Assembly (NCBI RefSeq): GCF_000247995.1
Contig: NZ_BAFE01000009.1
Location: 62,001-126,000 of the forward strand
Direction: 5' to 3'
Source: Mobilicoccus pelagius NBRC 104925
Lineage (GTDB): Bacteria > Actinomycetota > Actinomycetes > Actinomycetales > Dermatophilaceae
Length of the DNA stretch: 64,000 bases
Shown: piece by piece, positions 27,940 through 37,693 of the stretch
Layout: each line of letters begins with the position of its first letter
Numbering within the stretch: position 1 is the first letter of the stretch
The notes under the pieces: model-generated
What the model was told of the DNA's origin: nothing
Database searches by the model: none
Seen by the model: the letters and a program-made list of their open reading frames with translations, nothing else
Made by a program: the position numbers and the translations under genes

Positions 27940-28929
27940 TCAGGTCCGCAGCCGTGACACGACGGCGACGGGGCAGGAGGCCTCGGTGAGCATGTTCTGA
28001 CTCACCGAACCGAGCATGAGCCCGGCGAAGCCGCCCCGGCCGCGGGAGCCCACGACGAGCAGATCGGCGTCGCGTGCCGCGTCGAGGAGGGCCTCGGTGG
28101 CGCGCGCACGATCGACGCGCGTCTCGAGGACGACGTCGGGGTAGTCCGCGGGCACGTCGCCGATCGCGGCGCGCATCCGGGACTCGTACCCGGAGACGAC
28201 CCGTTCCCACTCGGCGGACTCGGGCGTCGTGACGACGACCCCGTCGACCACCTCGAGCCACCACGCGGTGACGGCCGTGACGCGTCCGGAGGGCGCCGCG
28301 CAGTCGAACGCGAACCGCACCGCGCGCTCGGAGTCGCGGGAGCCGTCGGCACCGACGACGACGTGGGCCGAACCGTGGGTGCGGTCCTGCTCGGCGTGGT
28401 CCTCGCGGATGACGACGACGGGGCACCGGGCGTGGGAGGCCGTCTGGAGGGAGACCGTGCCGAGGACGGCGGCGGTGCGCCGACTCCGGCCTCGGGTGCC
28501 GACGACGAGGAACGCCGCCCGGTCGCTCGCCGCGACGAGCACCTGGGCCGGTCCTCCCCACGGGCGGGAACACGTGATCTCGATACCAGGGGCGACGCGC
28601 TGGGCGAGTTCGCACGCCTCCCGGAGGATCGTCTTACCGCCGTCCTCGAGGGCCTCCCACGGGAGGGCGCTCTCGACGACACCGGTGGGAAGGGCGAAGG
28701 ACTCACGGGCGCACAGCAGGTGGACGGGGAGGCCGCGGGAGGCCGCCTCACGGGCGCCCCACGCGAGGGCGGCGTCGGCGGCAGGAGAGCCGTCGACGCC
28801 CACGACGACGCAGCCCTCGGGGACGTCGGCGATCTCCTCGACGGGGGAGAGAGGAGCGGCGTCCGCGCCCGTCGCGGGTGGCGGAGTGTCGGAACCGGGC
28901 CGGGGAGCAGGAGTCTCGTGGTCGGTCAT
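27940..28929 (-). CDS. Tandem universal stress protein
   Basis: A 329-residue protein with two UspA domains (about 40-185 and 190-329). Both keep the ATP-binding pattern: [17 protein letters not shown] with [17 protein letters not shown] in the first, and [14 protein letters not shown] with [18 protein letters not shown] in the second. Such proteins accumulate under starvation or hypoxia; the exact role is unknown. ATG 28929 is the best start; upstream frame content is not family-like. It shares its upstream region with recA but no LexA box is placed for it. Confidence 0.9.
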   Translation of the reverse strand: MTDHETPAPRPGSDTPPPATGADAAPLSPVEEIADVPEGCVVVGVDGSPAADAALAWGAREAASRGLPVHLLCARESFALPTGVVESALPWEALEDGGKTILREACELAQRVAPGIEITCSRPWGGPAQVLVAASDRAAFLVVGTRGRSRRTAAVLGTVSLQTASHARCPVVVIREDHAEQDRTHGSAHVVVGADGSRDSERAVRFAFDCAAPSGRVTAVTAWWLEVVDGVVVTTPESAEWERVVSGYESRMRAAIGDVPADYPDVVLETRVDRARATEALLDAARDADLLVVGSRGRGGFAGLMLGSVSQNMLTEASCPVAVVSRLRT

Positions 28930-29246
28930 GCCCGCAGTCTCGACCACGTCGCGGTGACCGGCCAGGGCCCAAGTGCCCGGCCTCGACGAGGCCGGTGACT
29001 CGAGAGACGTGGTCGACCGACGCGCCGAGGGCGGGTGTTCCGCTTCGAACATGCGTTCGGTATGGTCTCCCCAGGCGGTGCCCCCGTCGGTCAGTCCTCC
29101 ACAGCTCATCGCCGTGGGGAGAGGGCTGTCGGTGGCCCCGTCTAGCGTCCGACCCGAGACGTCGAGCACGACACACGACACCGCACGACGCCCGGGTTGC
29201 CGGTGGGCGCGCCCGATTCGACACGACAGAAAGCAGGTGCCCGGCC
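28930..29246. other. Divergent usp/recA intergenic region
   Basis: A 317-base region holding the LexA box and -10 of recA near 29046-29066, leaving a leader of about 170 bases before the recA ATG. I see no reading frame in it. Confidence 0.6.
29046..29059 (+). promoter_or_regulatory. LexA (SOS) box of recA
   Basis: CGAACATGCGTTCG is an exact CGAAC-N4-GTTCG box. It ends one base before TATGGT (29061-29066), a good -10 element, so bound LexA would block RNA polymerase. Confidence 0.88.
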
Positions 29247-30350
29247 ATGGCCGCATCGAACACCTCCACCAACGCCGACCAGAAGGCGATGGACCAGCGC
29301 GTGAAGTCCCTCGACACCGTGATGGCGCAGATCGAGAAGAACTACGGCAAGGGCGCGGTCATGCGTCTGGGTGACGACGTTCGCCCGCCGATCGGCACGA
29401 TCCCCACGGGGTCGGTCGCGCTCGACATCGCCCTCGGTATCGGTGGCCTCCCGCGGGGTCGCATCGTCGAGATCTACGGCCCGGAGTCCTCGGGTAAGAC
29501 GACGGTCGCGCTCCATGCGGTCGCCAACGCCCAGAAGGCCGGGGGTATCGCGGCATTCATCGACGCCGAGCACGCCCTCGACCCCGAGTACGCCAAGAAG
29601 CTCGGCGTCGACACCGACGCCCTCCTCGTCAGCCAGCCCGACACGGGTGAGCAGGCCCTCGAGATCGCCGACATGCTCATCCGCTCCGGCGCGCTCGACA
29701 TCATCGTCGTCGACTCGGTCGCCGCGCTCGTGCCCCGCGCCGAGATCGAGGGTGAGATGGGTGACTCCCACGTGGGTCTCCAGGCCCGCCTCATGAGCCA
29801 GGCGCTCCGCAAGCTCACCGGTGCCCTCAACAGCACCGGCACGACCGCGATCTTCATCAACCAGCTGCGCGAGAAGATCGGCGTGATGTTCGGGTCTCCG
29901 GAGACGACCACGGGTGGTAAGGCGCTCAAGTTCTACGCGTCGGTGCGTCTCGACGTGCGCCGCATCGAGACCCTCAAGGACGGCACGGAGCCGGTCGGCA
30001 ACCGCACCCGCGTCAAGGTCGTCAAGAACAAGGTGAGCCCGCCGTTCAAGCAGGCCGAGTTCGACATCCTCTACGGGCAGGGCATCTCCCGCGAGGGTGG
30101 CCTCCTCGACATGGGCGTGGAGCAGGGCTTCGTGCGCAAGTCGGGTGCCTGGTACACCTACGACGGTGACCAGCTCGGGCAGGGCAAGGAGAACGCCCGT
30201 AACTTCCTCAAGGACAACCCCGAGCTCACGGACGAGCTGGAGCGCAAGATCCTCACCAAACTCGGCATCGGCAAGTACGCCCAGCAGGCGGAGGCCGACG
30301 CCGCCGCCGAGGAGCAGGCGGCACCGGCCGAGCCCGCGGTTGCGTTCTGA
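29247..30350 (+). CDS. recA: Recombinase RecA
   Basis: A 367-residue RecA, full length. Walker A GPESSGKT is at 78-85, Walker [11 protein letters not shown] near 150, loop L2 and the [22 protein letters not shown] signature follow, and the C-terminus is the usual acidic/alanine-rich tail. It catalyses strand exchange and stimulates LexA self-cleavage. ATG 29247 is preceded by AAAGCAGG. No intein is present. The LexA box upstream shows SOS control, and recX follows 42 bases after its stop. Confidence 0.98.
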   Translation: MAASNTSTNADQKAMDQRVKSLDTVMAQIEKNYGKGAVMRLGDDVRPPIGTIPTGSVALDIALGIGGLPRGRIVEIYGPESSGKTTVALHAVANAQKAGGIAAFIDAEHALDPEYAKKLGVDTDALLVSQPDTGEQALEIADMLIRSGALDIIVVDSVAALVPRAEIEGEMGDSHVGLQARLMSQALRKLTGALNSTGTTAIFINQLREKIGVMFGSPETTTGGKALKFYASVRLDVRRIETLKDGTEPVGNRTRVKVVKNKVSPPFKQAEFDILYGQGISREGGLLDMGVEQGFVRKSGAWYTYDGDQLGQGKENARNFLKDNPELTDELERKILTKLGIGKYAQQAEADAAAEEQAAPAEPAVAF

Positions 30351-30392
30351 ACCGATGACGTCCCGCTCTGATCGGGTGCCCGCCGGTGCACG

Positions 30393-31436
30393 GTGGGTGC
30401 CGTGACGGGTTTCGGTCGGCCTTGCACGGGTCCGGCAGCCGAGGAGCCGCCGGACCCGGCGTTCGACCCTGCCGATCCTTGGGTGGCCGCCGATGGTGGG
30501 GCGAGCACCGACGGTGTCGTGAGCGCAGAGACCCCCGAGCAGCGTCTCGCCCGGGCCCGGGCGGCCCTCGCCGCGGCGGAGGCGGCGGCGACGGAGTCCT
30601 TGCCCGCGGAGTCGCGTGGCGGTTCCCGTCGTCGCGGGGCCTCCGCCCGTCGTGGTGCCGGTGGTTCCGGGGACGGACAGGAACCCGCGGGCCGCGCCCG
30701 CAGATCCGACCGAGGGGGACGCCGCACCTGGAGCCGTTCCGTCGGTCGCCCGTCGCGGCGTCCCACCCGGTCGGAGAACGGTGAGAACGACGCCCGCGAG
30801 GAGGAGATCGACCTTTCCTCCTGGCCCGGTGCGGGCCCGCCGCCGGAGTGGGTTCCCGAGGTTCCCACCGCCGCGGCGGACGACGCCGGCGGCACGACGG
30901 CTCTCGAGACCGAGGCAGTCGACGCGTCCGGCGAACCCGACCTCATGGACGAGCACGAGGAGGAGGCCCGCGTCCGCCAGATCGTCCTGCGTCAGCTCGC
31001 GATGGCGCCGCGGAGCAGGGCCCAGCTCGAGGACAAGCTCGCCGAGCGGGACGTCGACGCCGAGGTCGCCGACGCCGTCCTCGACAGGTTCACCGAAGTG
31101 GGTCTCGTCGACGACGCCGCCTTCGCGGAAGCTCTCGTGCGCTCCCAGCAGGAGTCTCGCGGGCTCTCCCGCCGCGGCCTTCGACACGAGCTGCGCAAGA
31201 AGGGCGTCGACCCCGAGACGGCCGAGGGTGCCCTCGCCGCCGTCGACACCGAGAGCGAACGCGCCCGGGCGGAGGAGCTCGTCGCCGGTCGTCTCCGCCG
31301 ACTCCACGGACTGCCGCGAGAGGTGCAGATGCGGCGCCTCGCCGGGTTCCTCGCCCGCAAGGGCTACCCCGGTGACCTCGCCTTCGCCGTCATCCGCGAG
31401 GCCCTCGACAACGCCGAGGAGCACGCCCGTGACTGA
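30393..31436 (+). CDS. recX: RecX family regulator of RecA
   Basis: The C-terminal part (from about residue 190) is a RecX domain: repeated three-helix units RVRQIVLRQLAMAPRSRAQL, VVDRF-like AVLDRFTEVGLVDDAAFAEAL, and the conserved SRRGLRHELRKKGVD. RecX dampens RecA filament activity. The first about 185 residues are Arg/Pro/Gly-rich and low in complexity, making the protein 347 residues against 150-270 in relatives. The start is uncertain: GTG 30393 is used, GTG 30402 is equally possible, and neither has a good Shine-Dalgarno. Cotranscription with recA is likely. Confidence 0.85.
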   Translation: MGAVTGFGRPCTGPAAEEPPDPAFDPADPWVAADGGASTDGVVSAETPEQRLARARAALAAAEAAATESLPAESRGGSRRRGASARRGAGGSGDGQEPAGRARRSDRGGRRTWSRSVGRPSRRPTRSENGENDAREEEIDLSSWPGAGPPPEWVPEVPTAAADDAGGTTALETEAVDASGEPDLMDEHEEEARVRQIVLRQLAMAPRSRAQLEDKLAERDVDAEVADAVLDRFTEVGLVDDAAFAEALVRSQQESRGLSRRGLRHELRKKGVDPETAEGALAAVDTESERARAEELVAGRLRRLHGLPREVQMRRLAGFLARKGYPGDLAFAVIREALDNAEEHARD

Positions 31437-31630
31437 GCCCCGGCACCCCCAGGTCACGGGCGCCGCCGCATCGCCAGGATCGCGCCCCGGCCGCCCGACG
31501 GGTCGAGCAGGGACGAGAGTCGGGACCAGTGATCCGAACGAGGGGCAGACCGGGCCCGGCCGTCGACGTCCTCGTCCCGGGGTCGCCCACGACGACGGCC
31601 GCTCCGCTGCCCCCTCACCGGCCCCGTCGT

Positions 31631-31646
31631 CCCCGCCTGTGCGGGG
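31631..31646 (+). terminator. Possible terminator between recX and miaB
   Basis: CCCCGC (31631-31636) pairs with GCGGGG (31641-31646) around CTGT, in the 267-base gap after recX. Short stem, no T-tract. Confidence 0.4.
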
Positions 31647-31703
31647 GTTCCGCTCCCGGGCGGGACGGCACCACGCCGCACGCGCCGTACCCTGGAGGAC
31701 GCG

Positions 31704-33233
31704 ATGACGATTTCGAACCTCCCCAAGACCTATGACGTGCGCACCCACGGGTGCCAGATGAACGTCCACGACTCCGAACGCCTCGCCGGCCTCCTCGAGA
31801 CGGCCGGCTACGTCGACCTGGCAAGCATCCCCGCGCCGGCACGGCCCGAGGTCGCCGACGTCGTCGTCTTCAACACGTGCGCGGTGCGCGAGAACGCCGA
31901 CAACAAGCTCTACGGCAACCTCGGCCAGCTGCGTCCCGCCAAGACCCGCAACCCCGAGATGCAGATCGCCGTCGGTGGCTGCATGGCGCAGAAGGACCGT
32001 GACACGATCGTCCGCAAGGCCCCGTGGGTCGACGTCGTGTTCGGCACCCACAACATCGGATCCCTGCCCGCGCTCCTCGACCGGGCCCGCCACAACAAGC
32101 GCGCCGAGGTCGAGATCCTCGAGTCGCTCGAGACGTTCCCCTCCACCCTGCCCACGCGGCGGGACTCCGCCTACTCGGGCTGGGTCTCCATCTCGGTCGG
32201 CTGCAACAACACGTGCACGTTCTGCATCGTGCCCAGCCTGCGAGGCAAGGAGCAGGACCGTCGCCCGGGCGACATCCTCGCCGAGGTCGAGGCGCTCGTC
32301 GCCCAGGGCGTCGTCGAGGTCATCCTGCTCGGGCAGAACGTCAACTCCTACGGTGTCGAGTTCGGCGACCGACAGGCGTTCTCCAAGCTGCTCCGCGCCT
32401 GCGGCGAGATCGACGGGCTCGAGCGGGTGCGCTTCACGAGCCCGCACCCGGCGGCGTTCACCGACGACGTCATCGACGCGATGGCCGAGACTCCCAACGT
32501 CATGCCGAGCCTCCACATGCCGCTGCAGTCGGGTTCGGACAAGGTCCTCAAGGACATGCGCCGCAGCTACCGCAGCACCAAGTTCCTCCGCATCCTCGAC
32601 GCCGTGCGTGAGCGCATCCCGGAGGCCGCGATCACGACCGACATCATCGTCGGCTTCCCCGGCGAGACGGAGGAGGACTTCGAGGCGACCCTCGACGTCG
32701 TCGCCCGGTCGCGCTTCTCGAGCGCGTTCACGTTCCAGTACTCGATCCGCCCCGGTACGCCCGCGGGGGCGATGGAGAACCAGATCCCCAAGGCCGTCGT
32801 GCAGGAGCGATTCGACCGTCTCGTCGCGTTGCAGGACGAGATCTCGTGGTCGGAGAACCGCAAGATCGAGGGCCGGGAGGTCGAGGTCCTCGTCGCCCCG
32901 TTCGAGGGCCGCAAGGACATCGAGACCGCCCGCATGTCGGGCCGTGCGCGCGACAACCGGCTCGTCCACTTCGCGCTGCCGGAGGGGCTGCCCGAGTCCG
33001 AGCGTCCGCGTCCGGGCGACGCCGTCACCGTCGCGGTGACCTACGGTGCGCCGCACCACCTCGTCGCGGATTCCGCGGTGCAGGGCGGCACGTTCTCGGT
33101 CCGCCGCACCGCCGGTGGCGACGCGTGGGCGGCAAGCCAGGACAACCCCGTCCCGGGTCGCCCCGCGGTCTCGCTCGGGATGCCCTCGCTGGGCCGCCCG
33201 ACGACGCCCGCCCCGGCGCCCTCCTGTCGGTGA
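31704..33233 (+). CDS. miaB: tRNA-2-methylthio-N6-dimethylallyladenosine synthase MiaB
   Basis: A 509-residue radical-SAM enzyme that adds the methylthio group to i6A37 made by MiaA. Cluster cysteines C17, C59 and C93 lie in the N-terminal domain; CNNTCTFC (C167, C171, C174) binds the radical-SAM cluster; a TRAM domain follows near residues 390-460. The last about 40 residues are an Ala/Pro-rich extension. ATG 31704 has GGAGG five bases upstream, and TACCCT at 31688 is a -10-like box very close to it. miaA follows, so both steps of the same tRNA modification are adjacent. Confidence 0.96.
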   Translation: MTISNLPKTYDVRTHGCQMNVHDSERLAGLLETAGYVDLASIPAPARPEVADVVVFNTCAVRENADNKLYGNLGQLRPAKTRNPEMQIAVGGCMAQKDRDTIVRKAPWVDVVFGTHNIGSLPALLDRARHNKRAEVEILESLETFPSTLPTRRDSAYSGWVSISVGCNNTCTFCIVPSLRGKEQDRRPGDILAEVEALVAQGVVEVILLGQNVNSYGVEFGDRQAFSKLLRACGEIDGLERVRFTSPHPAAFTDDVIDAMAETPNVMPSLHMPLQSGSDKVLKDMRRSYRSTKFLRILDAVRERIPEAAITTDIIVGFPGETEEDFEATLDVVARSRFSSAFTFQYSIRPGTPAGAMENQIPKAVVQERFDRLVALQDEISWSENRKIEGREVEVLVAPFEGRKDIETARMSGRARDNRLVHFALPEGLPESERPRPGDAVTVAVTYGAPHHLVADSAVQGGTFSVRRTAGGDAWAASQDNPVPGRPAVSLGMPSLGRPTTPAPAPSCR

Positions 33234-33286
33234 GCGGGCACGGTGACGTCCCTGCCGCGAGGCGAACGCCGGCCCAAGGGCCGGCC

Positions 33287-34228
33287 GTGAGCGTCGACGA
33301 CCACGGGCGGACGCCGACGCTCGTCGCGGTCGTCGGCGCGACGGCGACGGGCAAGTCCGCCCTCGCGCTCGACCTCGCCGAACGGCTCGGCGGCGAGATC
33401 GTCGGCGCGGACGCCTCGCAGCTCTACCGGGGCATGGACATCGGCACGGCCAAGGTGCCCGTGGACGAGCGCCGTGGCCTGCCTCACCACCAGATCGACG
33501 TCCTCGACATCGACGAGGATGCGAGCGTCGCCGCCTACCAACGCCATTGCCGCGAGGACGTGGGCGGGATCGTCGCCCGTGGACGACGACCGATCCTCGT
33601 CGGCGGCTCGGGTCTCTACGTGCGGGCCGCGGTCGACCATCTCGAGATCCCCCCGACCGACCCCGCCGTCCGCGCCCGGCTCGAGGCGGAGGCCGCCGAA
33701 CTCGGCACCCCGACGATGCTGGCGCGGTTGCGCGAGGTCGACCCCGTGGCCGCGTCGCGGCTCGAACCGAACAACACGCGGCGCATCGTCCGCGCCCTCG
33801 AGGTCGTCGAGCTCACCGGGCGGCCGTTCTCGGCGACGATGCCCCGGCGCGAATACCTGCGTCCGACACTCACGCTCGGGCTCGCCCTCGACCGCGCCGT
33901 CCTCGACGAGCGCATCGCCCGACGCACGGCGGGGATGTGGGCCGACGGCCTGCTCGACGAGGTCGCGGCGCTCGTGGGGCGGGGCCTCTCAGGCACTCGT
34001 ACCGCCTCGCGGGCCGTCGGCTACCGCGAGGCTCTCGCGGAGCTCGCTGGGCGCATGACGCGGAGCGAGGCGATCGAGGCGACGACGACCGCGACGCGGC
34101 GTCTCGTCCGGCGGCAGGAGAGCTGGTTCCGCTCGGATCCCCGCATCCTCTGGCTCGACGCCGCCGCCCCCGACCTCCTCGACCGGGCGCTGCGTGCCGT
34201 CGCCGAGCACATCGCCGACCCGGTCTGA
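33287..34228 (+). CDS. miaA: tRNA dimethylallyltransferase MiaA
   Basis: A 313-residue enzyme transferring dimethylallyl to A37 of UNN-reading tRNAs. Features are the P-loop VVGATATGKSALALDLAE, GADASQLYRGMDIGTAK, the LPHHQIDVLD segment, GGSGLYVRA and NNTRRIVRALEV. GTG 33287 has AAGGG six bases upstream and lies eleven residues before the conserved core; the alternative GTG 33230 overlaps the miaB stop by 4 bases and would add 19 residues. The C-terminal TRRLVRRQESWFRSDPRILWLD is typical. Confidence 0.94.
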   Translation: MSVDDHGRTPTLVAVVGATATGKSALALDLAERLGGEIVGADASQLYRGMDIGTAKVPVDERRGLPHHQIDVLDIDEDASVAAYQRHCREDVGGIVARGRRPILVGGSGLYVRAAVDHLEIPPTDPAVRARLEAEAAELGTPTMLARLREVDPVAASRLEPNNTRRIVRALEVVELTGRPFSATMPRREYLRPTLTLGLALDRAVLDERIARRTAGMWADGLLDEVAALVGRGLSGTRTASRAVGYREALAELAGRMTRSEAIEATTTATRRLVRRQESWFRSDPRILWLDAAAPDLLDRALRAVAEHIADPV

Positions 34229-34361
34229 GCGGGCGCCCGGCGTACGAGCCGGGGAACGAGGCAGCGCCTCGCGGCAGGGCGGCAGGGCGGCACGGTGGCT
34301 CGGCACGACGACTCGGGTCGACACTCGCCGGGGTCGGCGGCGTACCGGCGGATCCGACCCG

Positions 34362-35240
34362 TCAGGCGGGAAGGACGACGAGGCGGCCGGCGATGCGGTG
34401 CACCTCGAGGGGGGTGCGGTAGACCCGGGAGAGGGTCTCGGCGGTGAGGACCTGCTCGACGCTGCCACGGGCGGCGACGACGCCGTCCTCGAGAAGGACG
34501 AGACGGTCGGCGTACCGGGCGGCGACGGTGAGGTCGTGGATCGCGACGACGACGGTGAGGCCGTCGCGACGGCGGAGGTCGTCGACGAGGCCGAGGACAC
34601 CGGCGGCGGTGCCGATGTCCAGGGCGCTCGTCGGCTCGTCGAGGAGGAGGACGGGCGTCTTCTGGGCGAGTGCGCGGGCGAGGGCGACACGCTGGGACTC
34701 GCCGCCGGAGAGCTCGATGACGGGCCGTGCCTCGTGGCGGCGCAGGTCGAGGCGGTCGAGGACGTCGTCGACGACGCGGCGGTCGTTCTCGGACTCCCTC
34801 CCGAACGCTCCGAGGTGCGGGGTGCGGCCGAGGAGGACGTACTCGGCGACGTTCATGCCGGGCGGGAGGATCGGCGTCTGCGGCATGACGGCGACCTCGC
34901 GCGGTCCGACGGGTCGACCGGACGGCACGGTGACGACGCCCTCGGCCGGGATGAGCCCGGCCAGTCCTCGGAGCAGGGTCGACTTGCCGGAGCCGTTGGG
35001 TCCGATGAGGGCGAGGAACTCCCCGTGCCCCACGTCGAGGTCGACCCCGCGGACGACCTCGCGCCGGGCGCGTCCCGATCCGAGGTGGATGCGCAGCTCC
35101 GAGGCGGTGAGGGCGGGCGTCCCCTGCGCGCCGGCGGTGGTGCCGTCGCGACCGGGGGAAGACGTGGGCGTCGCCGCGGCCTCGTGCGGGTCGTGCGCCC
35201 AGTGCGCCACGCGCGGTAAGGCGTCCTCGGCGGGTCTCAC
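34362..35240 (-). CDS. btuD: Corrinoid/iron-chelate ABC transporter ATP-binding protein
   Basis: A 292-residue ABC ATPase of the FecE/BtuD group. Walker A is GPNGSGKST, the signature LSGGESQRVALARALAQ, Walker B LLLDEPTSALDI, and the H-loop AIHDL. About 40 residues at the N-terminus are an Ala/Thr/Gly-rich tail. The GTG overlaps the permease stop by 4 bases. The substrate is assigned as cobalamin or another corrinoid because the operon leader carries a cobalamin riboswitch; by protein sequence alone siderophore uptake would be as likely. Confidence 0.88.
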   Translation of the reverse strand: MRPAEDALPRVAHWAHDPHEAAATPTSSPGRDGTTAGAQGTPALTASELRIHLGSGRARREVVRGVDLDVGHGEFLALIGPNGSGKSTLLRGLAGLIPAEGVVTVPSGRPVGPREVAVMPQTPILPPGMNVAEYVLLGRTPHLGAFGRESENDRRVVDDVLDRLDLRRHEARPVIELSGGESQRVALARALAQKTPVLLLDEPTSALDIGTAAGVLGLVDDLRRRDGLTVVVAIHDLTVAARYADRLVLLEDGVVAARGSVEQVLTAETLSRVYRTPLEVHRIAGRLVVLPA

Positions 35241-36361
35241 GGCGCACCTCGGCGACGACGCATGAGGACGAACCCGAAGAACGGGGCGCCGACGAACGCG
35301 GTGATGACGCCGATGGGGAGCTCGGCGGGGGCGACGAGGGTGCGGGCGCCGACGTCGACGACGAGGAGGAACGCGCCGCCGAACACCCCGGCGAGGGGGA
35401 GGATCGCGCGGTAGGAGTGGCTGGCGACGAGGCGGACGACGTGGGGGATGACGAGTCCGACGAAGCCGATGAGGCCGCTCACGGAGACGGCGGCCGCGGT
35501 CATGAGGGTGGCGGCCACGACGACGACGAGACGCACCCGTGCGGCGTCGACGCCGAGGGAGCGGGCCTCCTCGTCGCCGACGCGGAGGACGTCGAGGCGG
35601 CGTCCGGAGGCGAGAAGCACGGCCGCAGAGAGGACGAGGTAGGGCAGCACGGTGAGGACGCCGGACCAGCCGTCGGTGGTGAGGCGCCCGAACATCCAGC
35701 CGAGCACCTCGCGGGAGCGGACCTGGTCGAGGCGTTGGAGGAGGAACGTCTGGACGGCGGAGAAGAGGGCGGCGACGGCGACGCCGGACAGGAGGAGGGT
35801 CGCGGGGTCGGCGAAGGAGCCCCGCGCGACGAGGGCGGAGGCGAGGACGGCGAGGAGCGCCCCGGCGAAGGCCGCCATGGGGACGGCGGCGAAGGGTCCG
35901 ACGGAGAGGTCGAGTCCGAATCCGAGGGCGAGGACGGCGCCGACGCCGGCGCCGGCGGAGACGCCGAGGAGGTACGGGTCGGCGAGCGGGTTGCGGAAGA
36001 CGCCCTGGTAGGCGGCCCCCGCCATGCTCAGGGACGTGCCGACGAGGACGGCGAGGATGCTGCGGGGCAGGCGGATCTGCCAGAGGACCTGCGCCTCCGG
36101 GCCTTCGAGGACGCCGGGCAGCGAGACACCCGGCAGGGCGTCGAGGAGGGTGCGGACGACGGCGGACACGGGCAGCCCGGCCGCGCCCTGGGAGACGCTG
36201 AGGGCGAGGGCCGCGAGGACGGCGAGGAGTCCCGCGACCAGGGGGAGCGCGGGGACGCCGAACGCCCGGGACAGTGCGCGGGGTGCGCGCTCGTCCCGGG
36301 CGGGGGCGTCACCGGTGCCGCGGTGCGGGGTCCGGCGGGCGGGTGCCTGCGTCGACGGCAT
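35237..36361 (-). CDS. btuC: Corrinoid ABC transporter permease (FecCD/BtuC family)
   Basis: A 374-residue membrane protein with about ten helices. Family marks are RLPRSILAVLVGTSLSMAGAAYQGVFRNPLADPYLLGVSAGA (positions roughly 95-140; quoted as separate pieces: RLPRSILAVLVG, AYQGVFRNPLADP), GVAVAALFSAVQTFL, and the C-terminal LIGFVGLVIPHVVRL. The first 35 residues are hydrophilic. It lies seven bases after the binding-protein gene and overlaps the ATPase gene, so all three are one operon. Only one permease gene is present, so it should act as a homodimer. Confidence 0.9.
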   Translation of the reverse strand: MPSTQAPARRTPHRGTGDAPARDERAPRALSRAFGVPALPLVAGLLAVLAALALSVSQGAAGLPVSAVVRTLLDALPGVSLPGVLEGPEAQVLWQIRLPRSILAVLVGTSLSMAGAAYQGVFRNPLADPYLLGVSAGAGVGAVLALGFGLDLSVGPFAAVPMAAFAGALLAVLASALVARGSFADPATLLLSGVAVAALFSAVQTFLLQRLDQVRSREVLGWMFGRLTTDGWSGVLTVLPYLVLSAAVLLASGRRLDVLRVGDEEARSLGVDAARVRLVVVVAATLMTAAAVSVSGLIGFVGLVIPHVVRLVASHSYRAILPLAGVFGGAFLLVVDVGARTLVAPAELPIGVITAFVGAPFFGFVLMRRRRGAP

Positions 36362-36368
36362 GCGTCGG

Positions 36369-37370
36369 TCAGCGGGCGGTGGCCGTGGCCGAGCTCGTCG
36401 CCGGGGCGGGGGAGTCGGTGGCGGACGTGGACGCCTTCGTCATCGCGTCGGCGATCGTCTCGACGAGCTGGGGCAGGCGCGGTCCCCACCGGGAGGCGAT
36501 GTCGGCGTCGACGGTGACGATGTTCCCGTTCTTCACGGCGGCGACGTCGGCCCAGCCGGGGCGCTTCTTCACGTCGTCGGCCGTGTAGTCGACCTGGTCG
36601 GTGATGACCATGAGCTGCGGGTCGGCCTTGACGACGGCCTCCTCCGTGAGCTGCGGGTAGCCCGTCTTGTCCTTGTCGGCGGCGTCGGCGATGTTCGTCG
36701 CGCCCATCTTCGTGTAGATGGATCCGAGGAAGCTGTGCGAGCTCGCCGAGTGGTACTGGGAGTCGAGCTCGTGGTAGATCCGCACCGGCTTGTCGGGGGC
36801 CTTGGCGAGGGCGGTGGCGATGTCGTCGCGCATCGTGCGGACGACCTGCGCGGTCTCGTCGGCGTGGCCGGTGGCCTGGCCGAGGACGGCGATCTCGTCG
36901 TAGCCCTGGTCGAGCGTCGTGGGTGCGGGGGAGAGGAACACGGGCACGCCGAGCTTCTCGAGCGCGGCGGCGGTGCCGCCCGTGTCGTTCGACATGACGA
37001 CGAGGTCGGGCTTGTACCCGGAGATGGCCTCGACGTTCGGCTCGAAACCGCTGAGGTCGGTCTTGGGTGCGTTCGCGGGGTAGGTCGAGTACTCGTCGGC
37101 GGCGACGACCTGGGTGCCCGCGCCGATGGCGAAGAGGGACTCGGTGGCCGACGGCGACAGCGACACGATGCGCGTCGGCTGCTTGTCGAGGGTGACCTCG
37201 CCGAGCGGGGTGTCGACGGTGACGGGGTACGTGACGTCGGAGGTGACCGCGGCGGTGCTCGTGCCGGGGGTGGGCGTGGACCCGGCGGACGGGGGCGCGT
37301 CGTTCTGGGACGAGCAGCCGGCGATGACGAGCAGCAGGGCGGTGGCCGCGGCGAGGGCGACTGGGCGCAA
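36369..37370 (-). CDS. btuF: Corrinoid-binding lipoprotein (BtuF-like)
   Basis: A 333-residue substrate-binding lipoprotein when started at TTG 37370, which has GAGGAGG five bases upstream. This places a compact signal peptide with lipobox VIAGC (cysteine 19) right at the N-terminus; the longer ATG-initiated frame from 37565 would run through the riboswitch and is rejected. The fold begins TRIVSLSPSATESLFAIGAG, typical of BtuF/FhuD-type class III binding proteins, and ends before a Ser/Thr/Ala-rich tail. It would capture cobalamin or cobinamide for BtuCD. Control is by the cobalamin riboswitch in its leader. Confidence 0.86.
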   Translation of the reverse strand: MRPVALAAATALLLVIAGCSSQNDAPPSAGSTPTPGTSTAAVTSDVTYPVTVDTPLGEVTLDKQPTRIVSLSPSATESLFAIGAGTQVVAADEYSTYPANAPKTDLSGFEPNVEAISGYKPDLVVMSNDTGGTAAALEKLGVPVFLSPAPTTLDQGYDEIAVLGQATGHADETAQVVRTMRDDIATALAKAPDKPVRIYHELDSQYHSASSHSFLGSIYTKMGATNIADAADKDKTGYPQLTEEAVVKADPQLMVITDQVDYTADDVKKRPGWADVAAVKNGNIVTVDADIASRWGPRLPQLVETIADAMTKASTSATDSPAPATSSATATAR

Positions 37371-37374
37371 GAGA

Positions 37375-37424
37375 TCCTCCTCGGGGATCGAGGCGGGGCG
37401 TGCCCGCCGGTGCGTCGAGGAGGA
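37375..37424 (-). promoter_or_regulatory. Shine-Dalgarno-hiding hairpin of btuF
   Basis: In the mRNA (minus strand) CGAGGAGGA, which contains the btuF ribosome binding site (37375-37383), is exactly complementary to TCCTCCTCG 33 bases upstream (37416-37424). Pairing would hide the ribosome binding site. It lies downstream of the riboswitch aptamer and fits an expression platform acting on translation. Confidence 0.65.
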
Positions 37425-37531
37425 CCGGCCGGAGAAGGGAGCCGGACGTCGCCCGGTCTGCCGTGTGTCCGAACCGCCCCAGACCTCGAGAGCGTGGTGA
37501 TCGGGTGTCGGCGAAGCTCGACCGGACTCGT

Positions 37532-37631
37532 CCGCGCGCAGGCCGTGTGGCTCGGGCGGCGTCACCGTTGCGGGTCAGTGCCGGGATCTACCGGACTTCG
37601 TCCCGCCGACCCGACCACCGTAGCGCGCGCA
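37532..37631 (-). ncRNA. Cobalamin riboswitch aptamer
   Basis: On the minus strand GAAGTCCGGTAGATCCCGGC is followed by CTGACCCGCAACGGTGA, matching the conserved core of cobalamin riboswitches (GGUG-N-UCC, CnGnCCCGCnACnGU). A degenerate B12 box GAGCCACACGGCCTGC follows at about 37554-37538. The ends pair: GCGCGCGC (37630-37623) with GCGCGCG (37539-37533) forms a closing P1 stem. It lies about 160 bases before btuF. The B12-box match is imperfect, so I keep some doubt. Confidence 0.75.
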
Positions 37632-37693
37632 CGCAAGGTTGCTCCCTGGGACCCGACCGCGCCCTCCCCGCACACGTCGCTTCGACCCGGGTG

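Noticed and set aside
28930-29040. A second LexA box for the universal stress protein gene
   Set aside because: Only one GAAC-N4-GTTC match occurs in the divergent region and it is placed over the recA -10 box.
31454-31560. Minus-strand coding remnant between recX and miaB (LSSLLDPSGGRGAILAMRRR)
   Set aside because: It looks faintly protein-like, but it is short, has no supported start and no recognised family.
29142-33059. Minus-strand open frame of about 1300 codons opposite recA, recX and miaB
   Set aside because: It runs across three known genes and two intergenic regions and has low-complexity composition; an antisense shadow.
37371-37565. Longer ATG-started version of the btuF protein
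   Set aside because: It would put 65 hydrophilic residues before the lipoprotein signal and read through the riboswitch; the TTG with GAGGAGG gives a proper signal peptide.
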